From: a bacterium
Lineage (GTDB): Bacteria; UBA3054
Reading direction: 5' to 3'
DNA: 11,180 nt
Assembly: GCA_017538635.1 (NCBI GenBank)
Contig: JAFYIM010000213.1
Location: 1 to 11,180, forward strand
In this document: one piece after another, positions 1 to 6,125 of the stretch
Numbering within the stretch: position 1 is the stretch's first letter
Layout: each line of letters begins with the position of its first letter
Translations under genes and position numbers: made by a program
Notes under the pieces: generated by a model
The model's database searches: none
Told to the model about the DNA's origin: nothing
Seen by the model: only the letters and a program-made list of their open reading frames with translations

Positions 1-357
1 CTTCTCGAAAAGAATGTGGAAGTCAGGCTTCTGCACGGCAAGGAGCCCGGCCCCCGCTTCCTGGAAGATTTCGACCGCAACCCCATTCTCGCCACCGACC
101 TCGAGCGCCGCATGTGCCCGAGAGTCCACAGTAAGCTCGTGATCGTTGACCTGCGCCTAGCTTACATTGGCTCCGCCAACATCACCGGTTCCGGCTTAGG
201 CATGAAAAGCGAGCACAGAAGAAATTTCGAGAGCGGCATCTGGACCGACCAGCGCGAGATTGTTGACGAAGCCGTCGATCACTACATGCGCATCTGGGAA
301 GGCGAGGATTGTTCACAGTGCATGTGCCGCGACGTCTGCCAGGACCCGATAGCATGA
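1..357 (+). CDS. Phospholipase D-family protein, C-terminal part (5' end outside window)
   Basis: The reading frame is open from base 1 and ends at TGA 355-357, so this is the last 118 residues of a longer protein. It contains a clear HKD motif: H43, K45 and D50 followed by the G-S-x-N signature (G57, S58, N60). This is the active-site half of the PLD superfamily, which includes phospholipases, nucleases such as Nuc/BfiL-type enzymes, and helicase-linked PLD domains. Catalysis in the family goes through a phosphohistidine intermediate. Whether a second HKD lies upstream cannot be seen, so lipid and nucleic-acid substrates both remain possible. The C-terminus has a short Cys cluster, C-x2-C-x-C-x3-C, which may bind a metal. 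An internal GTG at 16 is not taken as the start because the homologous frame continues upstream. The stop overlaps the start of the DNA-repair gene, which favours a DNA-related role by context only. Confidence 0.8.
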   Translation, partial: LLEKNVEVRLLHGKEPGPRFLEDFDRNPILATDLERRMCPRVHSKLVIVDLRLAYIGSANITGSGLGMKSEHRRNFESGIWTDQREIVDEAVDHYMRIWEGEDCSQCMCRDVCQDPIA

Positions 358-1064
358 AGGATGCTCCCATTGTCAGCCGGGCCCGCCAGCAATTGGCCGC
401 GAACTGCGATCCCGCCTTCCGGGAATTCGTCAAGCCCTTCATTAGAACGCCTCTCAAGATCGTAGGCGTAAGGATACCCATCCTTCATTCCATCGCCAAA
501 GAGATCGCAAGGACGGACGCGGAAGGCTACCTCATGGAAAGGCCGGACCAAGCCTTTGAGGAAACAGTCCTCCGCGGCCTCGTCATAGCCTACGCTAAAT
601 TTGACAACGCTTGGCGCCTCAACGCCCTCAAAGCCTTTATTCCGCGCGTTCAGGACTGGGCCGCATGCGATGTCGTCTGCGCCGCTTTAAAGCCCTTACG
701 GAAGGAAAGAGAGGCCTTCCTGGCCTTCCTTGAGCAATATCTCTTCTCCAAATCCGAATTCGAGGCCAGGTTTGCCCTCGTTTCGCTTATGGACCACTTC
801 CTCACCCCGGAATACGTAAACACGGTTTTCGCCAAGATAAAAAAAGTCAACGACACGCCCTATTACGTCATGATGGGCAAGGCCTGGCTTATCGCCACCG
901 CCGCGAGAAAGTTCCCCAAAGAGACCGTGGACTTCCTGAAAAAAGCCAAGCTCAGCGAAGAAACGAAAAAGGCGACCTTGAGAAAGATAAAAGATTCCCG
1001 GGCCGTCATGCCGGAAGTCAAAAGGATCTGCGAAGTTTTTTTGAAGCCTAAGGAAACATTATGA
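354..1064 (+). CDS. AlkD-like DNA alkylation repair protein (HEAT-like repeats)
   Basis: The protein has 236 residues, the usual size for the AlkC/AlkD-like DNA alkylation repair family. Two family hallmarks are visible: GVRIPILHSIAKEI (residues 38-51), matching the conserved 'GVR.P.LR.LAKEI' helix, and DWAACDVVCAAL (101-112), matching the 'NWA.CD..C..L' segment that holds the active-site Trp and Asp (here W102 and D106). The rest is alpha-helical with many Phe and Lys residues, as expected for stacked HEAT-like repeats. Known members excise N3- and N7-alkylated purines without base flipping; some relatives only bind DNA. ATG 354 is chosen because it overlaps the upstream stop as ATGA, has AGGA at 341-344, and places the protein start where the family begins. 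An in-frame ATG at 309 would read through the previous gene. The gene ends in a second ATGA overlap with the lipoprotein gene, so the three are probably co-translated. Confidence 0.85.
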   Translation: MKDAPIVSRARQQLAANCDPAFREFVKPFIRTPLKIVGVRIPILHSIAKEIARTDAEGYLMERPDQAFEETVLRGLVIAYAKFDNAWRLNALKAFIPRVQDWAACDVVCAALKPLRKEREAFLAFLEQYLFSKSEFEARFALVSLMDHFLTPEYVNTVFAKIKKVNDTPYYVMMGKAWLIATAARKFPKETVDFLKKAKLSEETKKATLRKIKDSRAVMPEVKRICEVFLKPKETL

Positions 1065-1882
1065 AAAAAGCAGCATTAATTATTTTGTGCTTAGGAGCGC
1101 TAGTTATGACAGCCTGCCAGAAAAAGATCTGCGACATGACTAAGGAGGAAGCGAAAGAATGGACGAAATCCGCCACCGTTGCTGAGATGAACCAAAAGGT
1201 CAAAGCTCTTTCAAAAGCGGAAAAAGAAAAGCTCGTCCGCAACTGGCTCACCCTCAACCTCCCCGAAGAAGACAAGGAAGTTGTCATAAAGGGCTGCGCG
1301 GCCATAATCGAGCATCCGAAGCTGGGCTTCTACGTCGAGCTCTTCGCCCATACGCCTATCAATAAGCACGAAGCCAGCGGCGGCGCCTGGGCCGCGGGCG
1401 ACCACATCTCGATGAGTTCCGGCCTCCTCGCCCAAAAAGATCCCGAAACCATCCGCAACACGCTGACCCACGAGCTCTTCCACATCTTCAACGAGCGCGA
1501 GCACGGCGCCGGCGGCATCTCCGCCCTCAACGAAGGCACTGCTATCTGGATCTTCGACATGACCTTCTACGAGAACGACGAAGAGAAGATGGCTCTGGGC
1601 CTGGCCGAGCCGGCCATCGGAACGAAGCTATTCTACCGCGACATAGGCATCCCCGGTTATCCCACGAACATCGAATTCGGAATTCCCAAAGACCTCACTC
1701 CCAAGGGCAGGGAAGTTTACGACATGCTGATAGCCGCCGACAGAAGCAAACTGCCCGTTTACGACGAAGCGAAGCTGAGAGAATATTTCGACTTCTTCAA
1801 AGACATCAACCGAAATCAAGAGTTTTCCACATACCTTGGCCTCTTCGAAGAGAGACTGCAGCTCTGGCTTCAAGCCCATTGA
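1061..1882 (+). CDS. Putative zinc metalloprotease lipoprotein (HEXXH)
   Basis: The 273-residue product begins with a lipoprotein signal peptide: MKK, a hydrophobic stretch at residues 4-16, then M-T-A-C with the lipidated cysteine at C19. It is therefore expected to be membrane-anchored outside the cytoplasm. Residues 137-141 read HELFH, the HEXXH zinc-binding and catalytic motif. L-N-E-G-T-A-I-W follows, with E158 seventeen residues after H141. This resembles gluzincin or peptidase-MA families, where a downstream 'EG.A' glutamate is the third zinc ligand. The downstream half is not recognised. Substrate is unknown; the fold assignment rests on the motif and its spacing. The start at 1061 has AAGGA at 1050-1054 with six bases of spacing, and overlaps the AlkD-like stop as ATGA. 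A secreted protease coupled to a repair protein and a PLD enzyme is odd and may be chance operon membership. Confidence 0.72.
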   Translation: MKKAALIILCLGALVMTACQKKICDMTKEEAKEWTKSATVAEMNQKVKALSKAEKEKLVRNWLTLNLPEEDKEVVIKGCAAIIEHPKLGFYVELFAHTPINKHEASGGAWAAGDHISMSSGLLAQKDPETIRNTLTHELFHIFNEREHGAGGISALNEGTAIWIFDMTFYENDEEKMALGLAEPAIGTKLFYRDIGIPGYPTNIEFGIPKDLTPKGREVYDMLIAADRSKLPVYDEAKLREYFDFFKDINRNQEFSTYLGLFEERLQLWLQAH

Positions 1883-1927
1883 TCGCTCAATAGTTCGCCT
1901 GATTGCCTCTTGACTGGGATAAGTCAA

Positions 1928-1957
1928 ACCAATTTGGTACAATAGAGGAAATTTTCC
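1928..1957. promoter_or_regulatory. Two small palindromes over and after the promoter: operator candidates
   Basis: ACCAA-T-TTGGT (1928-1938) is a perfect 5-bp-arm palindrome running into the first base of the -10 hexamer. GGAAA-T-TTTCC (1947-1957) is a second one just downstream, and is partly repeated as AAAATTTCC at 1958-1966. A third, looser pair TTGAC/GTCAA sits at 1910-1914 and 1923-1927. Three dyads in less than 60 bases around a promoter suggest repressor or activator binding, but short palindromes occur by chance in AT-rich DNA. Confidence 0.35.
1935..1943 (+). promoter_or_regulatory. Extended -10 promoter candidate for the AAA+ gene
   Basis: TGGTACAAT fits the extended -10 pattern TGnTATAAT with one mismatch, and lies 36 bases upstream of the ATG at 1980. 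A TTGACT hexamer at 1910-1915 looks like a -35 box but is 22 bases from the -10, too far for a standard sigma-70 pair. The promoter would therefore rely on the TG extension. It is the only promoter-like signal in the 97-base gap after the lipoprotein gene. Confidence 0.5.
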
Positions 1958-1979
1958 AAAATTTCCAAGGGGGTTAATT

Positions 1980-4031
1980 ATGCTGATGGTAAGAATAATG
2001 TTCACGGAAGACTGGCTTGATAGCATTCGCAAATCAGACTTGCCTGCCATATTGGTAATACAGACATGGATCAATTCCAAAACTCCGTGCACGTTTTTAG
2101 CCTTTAAATCGCCGGCTATGTTCGTCAAATGCTCTGATGAAGATTACGATGACTTCAAAAAATCTTTCAGAAGCATGTTTACGAAAACATTTAAAGTTTC
2201 CAAGCCGAGCAGCGTTTACTCCATTGACAGCCTGAAAGTTCCCTATAACTTTGATGAAAAGCTATTAGCGAAGCTGGACGAATCGAAAGACGAATCAACC
2301 GAAGATGATCCTAGAGTTTCTCCAGTTGCCAGGGTCTTAAAGGAGCATTTGGATGAGCCTCCTTTCAAATACATCAGCGAACTATCGGATTATATGAAAG
2401 AAACGGCCATGGTAGTTCCGATGCTTCAGAAAATGGCGTCTATGAGGAGCTTCTGGAATCAATCCCTTTTGGTGTCTATGGATGACGGATACGGCATGAC
2501 AGAATTTCTCCAATCGCTCTGCCAGCTCTATGCCGCCTTGGGAATAGCGAGCGAAGGATTGGGCAGAGTGCCGATGCCTTATGAAATGCGCGTTGAATAC
2601 AAGCCGCAAGAGCAGGATATATACGCCTCTTGGGATATTGCCGTTAACAAGGCGATTGAAATAGACCTCGAAAACGATAGTTTCTCAGGACTGAACCCGA
2701 TATTGTGCCTGGACATAAGCGCGTGGCAGAACAAGCTTTTGACCGACGAGGTGAGGAAATTCCTCAGGAAGCTCAACGTTTACAGCAGCAATTTTACCCT
2801 CGTCTTTAAGATCCCGTTCGTTGAGGCGCGGGCTTTGAAAGCGGTAGGCGAGGCGCTGGGGGACATTTTCAGCATTCGTTCGCTAGTCATACCGCCTCTG
2901 CCGTTGGAAAACCTCGTAGAGTACGCTAAAAATCAGCTTGAATCACGCAGATTCTCACTTGTGGACGACGCGGTGAAGAGCGTCGAAAAGATGATACTGC
3001 AGGAAAAGCGTGATTCCAGCTTTTTCGGCTTCAAAACCGTTGACAAGCTTGTCGACAGGATCATATACGAGAAGGCAAAGAGCAACTGTCTCGCCAAAAA
3101 ATTTGACCGCAAAATACTGCAGTCTGATATTGCTTCCTGTGTATATGACGATCCTACGCAGGAAAAAGATCCCAATGTGAAACTTATGGAACTGGTTGGC
3201 CTTGGATCCGTAAAGGACAAGGTTCATGAGATCGTCGCCCAGATCAATGCCTATAAGCGGCTTCCTAAGGATAAAAAGCGCCGTGTAAAACGCCCCTCGA
3301 TACATATGCTTTTCACAGGCAACCCCGGCACCGGGAAAACCACGGTCGCTCGTATCGTTGCGGAAATTTTCCATGAAGAGGGGATCCTCAGCAAGGGACA
3401 TCTGATCGAAGTCAGAGGCCGCGACCTCTGCGGCGAGTGGATAGGCACAACTGCCCCTAAAACGAGCGCGATCTGCCGGGACGCCTACGGATCTGTCCTT
3501 TTCATAGACGAAGCTTATACTCTTTTCAAGGGTGACAAAAGCAGCAGGGACTACGGTCCGGAGGCCCTAGCCACCCTTATAGCGGAGATGGAAAACCACC
3601 GCTATGATATGTGCGTTATTTTAGCCGGATACACCGATGAAATGGAGACGATGATCACCGGCAATCCCGGATTGAAAAGCCGTATTCCGTATCAAATCGA
3701 CTTCCCGAACTACTCCAGGGAAGATCTTGTAAGGATATTCTTCGCAATGGCAAACGCGAGCGGCTTCAAATACGAGAAAGCGCTTGAAACGGCCGTCCGT
3801 AACTTCTTCAACAAGATCCCTGATGCGGTCATCTCCGCCAAGACCTTCTCCAACGCCCGCTTTGTTAGGAACCTCTACGAGCGCACCTGGGGCAAGGCGG
3901 CCTGCCGCAGCAGTCTTGAGGCAGGGGAACTGACACTTCTTGCCACAGACCTCCTTGGCGCGGCTGAAGATGCAGAATTCAAGCAGCTTATGGAAACAAA
4001 AACCCACAGGTCAATGGGCTTCGGCGGCTAA
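1980..4031 (+). CDS. CbxX/CfxQ-family AAA+ ATPase with a degenerate N-terminal AAA module
   Basis: The protein has 683 residues. The C-terminal half (about 400-665) is a complete CbxX/CfxQ-type AAA+ ATPase: Walker A GNPGTGKTT at 447-455, Walker B VLFIDEA at 506-512, sensor-1 region VILAGYTDEM at 546-555, and the family's N-P-G-L-x-S-R arginine-finger segment at 562-568. A helical lid follows with the 'F.NARFVRNL' pattern. Relatives include Rubisco activase CbbX, SpoVK and the ATPases of type VII secretion; all remodel protein partners. The first 400 residues look like a decayed copy: a P-loop-like D-D-G-Y-G-M-T-E at 168-175 without the Lys, a Walker-B-like ILCLDIS at 241-247 without the Glu, and a sensor-like strand FTLVFKIP at 272-279. 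A lid-like helical region follows (about 295-370). ATG 1980 is supported by AAGGGGG at 1967-1973. In this context it may act on TerD or vWA partners, which is inference. Confidence 0.85.
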   Translation: MLMVRIMFTEDWLDSIRKSDLPAILVIQTWINSKTPCTFLAFKSPAMFVKCSDEDYDDFKKSFRSMFTKTFKVSKPSSVYSIDSLKVPYNFDEKLLAKLDESKDESTEDDPRVSPVARVLKEHLDEPPFKYISELSDYMKETAMVVPMLQKMASMRSFWNQSLLVSMDDGYGMTEFLQSLCQLYAALGIASEGLGRVPMPYEMRVEYKPQEQDIYASWDIAVNKAIEIDLENDSFSGLNPILCLDISAWQNKLLTDEVRKFLRKLNVYSSNFTLVFKIPFVEARALKAVGEALGDIFSIRSLVIPPLPLENLVEYAKNQLESRRFSLVDDAVKSVEKMILQEKRDSSFFGFKTVDKLVDRIIYEKAKSNCLAKKFDRKILQSDIASCVYDDPTQEKDPNVKLMELVGLGSVKDKVHEIVAQINAYKRLPKDKKRRVKRPSIHMLFTGNPGTGKTTVARIVAEIFHEEGILSKGHLIEVRGRDLCGEWIGTTAPKTSAICRDAYGSVLFIDEAYTLFKGDKSSRDYGPEALATLIAEMENHRYDMCVILAGYTDEMETMITGNPGLKSRIPYQIDFPNYSREDLVRIFFAMANASGFKYEKALETAVRNFFNKIPDAVISAKTFSNARFVRNLYERTWGKAACRSSLEAGELTLLATDLLGAAEDAEFKQLMETKTHRSMGFGG

Positions 4032-4052
4032 AAACCGATCCGACATAAGGAC

Positions 4053-4081
4053 TGGACTATCAAAGTGATTTAAGATACAAT
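4053..4081 (+). promoter_or_regulatory. Sigma-70-like promoter candidate for the vWA gene
   Basis: TGGACT (4053-4058) and TACAAT (4076-4081) are separated by 17 bases, the ideal spacing. The -10 differs from consensus at one position and the -35 at two. This would give a leader of roughly 90 bases before the ATG at 4180. The leader holds a weak hairpin, CGGCT (4113-4117) pairing with AGCCG (4129-4133). The 148-base gap 4032-4179 shows no convincing terminator for the AAA+ gene, so read-through from upstream is also possible. Confidence 0.45.
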
Positions 4082-4179
4082 ATTTATGAAGTAAAATATG
4101 GTATATGATGGCCGGCTAGGCACTTGGAAGCCGATCAAGAATAAGTGAAACAAATAACATATAAAACAAGGAGCAGCAT

Positions 4180-4863
4180 ATGTCAGGACAAATGGGTGAT
4201 TACAACGTCGATATCGTAATGTGCATCGACGCTACAGGCAGCATGGGACCGATCATCGAAGAGGTGAAAACCAACGCTTTGTCTTTTTACCAGAAATTCG
4301 TTGAGGCCATGGAAGAGAACGAAAAGGAAGTGGCCCAGCTGAGGATCAAGGTCATCGTTTTCCGCGATTACGGCTGTGATTCCGAACCTATGACCGAATC
4401 CAAGTTCTTTACTCTGCCTGATGAAAACGAGCAATTCAGGAACTGCGTCGCCTCCATCGAGGCGTGCGGCGGCGGAGACGGACCGGAGAACGCGCTCGAA
4501 GCGATCGCTTTGGCGCTTAAATCCGACTGGACGACCGGCGGCTCCAAGCGCCGTCACGCTATCCTTGTCTTCTCCGACGCTCCCGCGCTTCCTCTGGGAG
4601 AAAGAGCTGGTTCGTCTTCCTATCCCAGCGGGATGCCGGCTGACCTCGCTCAGCTCGGAGCATGGTGGCATGGGACCGACCAGACGCTTACCAGCGCCTA
4701 TCAGCCCAAGGCCGGCCGTCTCATAGCCTTCGTTCCCAACGCGGAACCTTGGACCGAACTGCAGGCTTGGAACAGATACTGGCCGGCTTTTTCGCCTGCC
4801 GGAACCGGCCTGTCTGACGTAGACATTCAGGCCGCCATTGATCTGTTGGTCGGATCTTTCTAA
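4180..4863 (+). CDS. TerY-like von Willebrand factor A domain protein
   Basis: The 227-residue protein is essentially one vWA domain. The MIDAS metal site is intact: D17-A-T-G-S21 on the first strand (VDIVMCIDATGSM), the G-G-G-D-G-P-E loop at 97-103, and D133 in ILVFSDAP after the core strand. This variant, with D-x-T-G-S-M and GGGDGPE, is typical of bacterial TerY-like vWA proteins, which act as cytosolic metal-dependent scaffolds. No signal peptide or membrane segment is seen. The protein ends soon after the vWA fold and has no Cys-rich TerY-C zinc domain. A strong AAGGAG at 4168-4173, six bases before ATG, supports the start. It has its own promoter candidate and is closed by an intrinsic terminator, so it can be made independently of the phosphatase and kinase genes that follow. 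Vicinity to PP2C, kinase and TerD supports a place in a TerY-P triad. Confidence 0.85.
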   Translation: MSGQMGDYNVDIVMCIDATGSMGPIIEEVKTNALSFYQKFVEAMEENEKEVAQLRIKVIVFRDYGCDSEPMTESKFFTLPDENEQFRNCVASIEACGGGDGPENALEAIALALKSDWTTGGSKRRHAILVFSDAPALPLGERAGSSSYPSGMPADLAQLGAWWHGTDQTLTSAYQPKAGRLIAFVPNAEPWTELQAWNRYWPAFSPAGTGLSDVDIQAAIDLLVGSF

Positions 4864-4871
4864 AACCTGTT

Positions 4872-4905
4872 GCCGGGGCAGATCTTTATCTGCTCCGGCT
4901 TTTTT
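4872..4905 (+). terminator. Strong intrinsic terminator after the vWA gene
   Basis: A 12-bp stem, GCCGGGGCAGAT (4872-4883) with ATCTGCTCCGGC (4888-4899) and one G-T pair, closes a CTTT loop and is followed at once by six T residues (4900-4905). It starts eight bases after the vWA stop codon. It divides the vWA gene from the phosphatase gene, whose start lies only about 30 bases further on. Confidence 0.92.
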
Positions 4906-4934
4906 ATTTAAGATCGAGCCTTTAGCGTATTGCC

Positions 4935-6125
4935 ATGGAACTAACGGTTTACAGACAGGCTTCCAAACAAAGAGACGACGGAACTATCGTTTATAAAGGC
5001 GAAGACGCGCTTCCCTATGTGGATGACAAGATCTTTTTCGTCGCCGACGGTCTGGGCGGCGCGGCCGCCATCCGTCACCAAAAGATAGTTCCCGAGCTTT
5101 TCGAAAAAGATAAGCTGATGGACACCCTCTTCAAGGATGTCTACAAAAACTATTCTGACGAGAAATTCGAGAAATATGTCACGGATTCCTTCTTCGAGCT
5201 GTTTGCCGTAAAAGACTGCTATACGGCCAACGTGTACAATATCAAGAAGAGCGGCTACTTCGCTTCCAGAATAGTCGCGGCCATAGTTTTGCATGAGATC
5301 ATATACTACGAGAATCTGAAACCTGCCGCCATATTCGACCTGTACAACTTTTTGGAATTACCGGAGATCCAGAAAGAGCTTTTGAAGATCATTGGCGATA
5401 GCTTCGTTAATAGAATAAGCGAAGATATTCGCAAGATCGCCAAAAACGCCAATCTTATTTATGAGTCCCCCTATAGCGGGCTGGCTTTGCTCGGCACCAC
5501 CATCTGCGCGACGATCTATCGTGAAAACGATGACTCTGTCGAGGCTTTGTATTTGACTGCCGGCGATTCCAGACCTTATATCTGGACGGAAAAAGAGGGC
5601 CTCTGCCAGCTCCTTGAGGACGAAGAAGGCGAAGACGGCGGTATGACAAATTACATTAAAGCCAACGATGACGCGACTTTTAATATTCGCTGCAATTACA
5701 TGAAGTTTAAAAAGCCGTGCGTCCTGTTCAACGCCAGCGACGGCTGCTTCGATTCCAGCTATTTCCTCTCGCCTATGGCCTTCGAGAAATTGATACTCGA
5801 TAAAACGGTCGCTGCGACAGGCACAGAGGAGATGGGCAAGAGCCTCCATGAGACTTTTCTCAAGTACGGGACCCATGACGACAGCAGCACCATAGCGATG
5901 AAGTTTTTCGGCTACGATTCTTTCGATTCGTTCAAGAAAAGTGCCTCTCGGAGATTAAAGGAGCTCAACGACGAATATCTGTCCCAAATGCCGGATCTTT
6001 TGGAAAAGGACTATGTTCAGGAATGTGAAGAAAATGACGAACTGAAAAGCAAAGCCGAATTGCAATCAAAATTGTTCAAACAGTATGAAGAATCATACGG
6101 ACGTTATCTTGGAGGAAAAGACTGA
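4935..6125 (+). CDS. PP2C-type Ser/Thr protein phosphatase
   Basis: The 396-residue product has the PP2C (PPM) metal-binding motifs in order: VADGLGG at 36-42 with D38, GTT at 187-189, AGDSRPY at 209-215, ASDGCFD at 267-273 with D269, and H-D-D-S-S-T at 314-319. Together they supply the two-metal site that hydrolyses phosphoserine and phosphothreonine. The region between motifs (about 50-180) is longer than in minimal bacterial PP2Cs and is helical. The last 60 residues (335-395) are charged and probably helical or coiled-coil, a likely partner-binding tail. It should oppose the kinase encoded next, with which it overlaps as TGATG. ATG 4935 has no Shine-Dalgarno sequence and no clear promoter; it sits 29 bases behind the terminator. 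The start is kept because motif 1 follows at the usual distance and no better codon exists. Transcription probably comes from terminator read-through or an unrecognised promoter. Confidence 0.87.
   Translation: MELTVYRQASKQRDDGTIVYKGEDALPYVDDKIFFVADGLGGAAAIRHQKIVPELFEKDKLMDTLFKDVYKNYSDEKFEKYVTDSFFELFAVKDCYTANVYNIKKSGYFASRIVAAIVLHEIIYYENLKPAAIFDLYNFLELPEIQKELLKIIGDSFVNRISEDIRKIAKNANLIYESPYSGLALLGTTICATIYRENDDSVEALYLTAGDSRPYIWTEKEGLCQLLEDEEGEDGGMTNYIKANDDATFNIRCNYMKFKKPCVLFNASDGCFDSSYFLSPMAFEKLILDKTVAATGTEEMGKSLHETFLKYGTHDDSSTIAMKFFGYDSFDSFKKSASRRLKELNDEYLSQMPDLLEKDYVQECEENDELKSKAELQSKLFKQYEESYGRYLGGKD

Noticed and set aside
309..353. Longer N-terminus for the AlkD-like gene
   Set aside because: It lies wholly inside the PLD gene. 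ATG 354 has an ATGA overlap and an AGGA upstream, and fits the family start.
1910..1943. TTGACT and TACAAT as a standard sigma-70 promoter
   Set aside because: The 22-base spacing is too long; the extended -10 reading is preferred.
1628..2128. 166-residue minus-strand ORF across the protease gene and AAA+ start
   Set aside because: It spans the + strand promoter region and two real genes, and shows no family pattern.
4109..4133. CGGCT/AGCCG hairpin as terminator of the AAA+ gene
   Set aside because: Five-base arms with an 11-base loop and no T run; it also lies downstream of the vWA promoter candidate.
5358..5876. 172-residue ORF on the minus strand inside the phosphatase gene
   Set aside because: Antisense shadow of a gene with all PP2C motifs; no recognisable domain or ribosome site.
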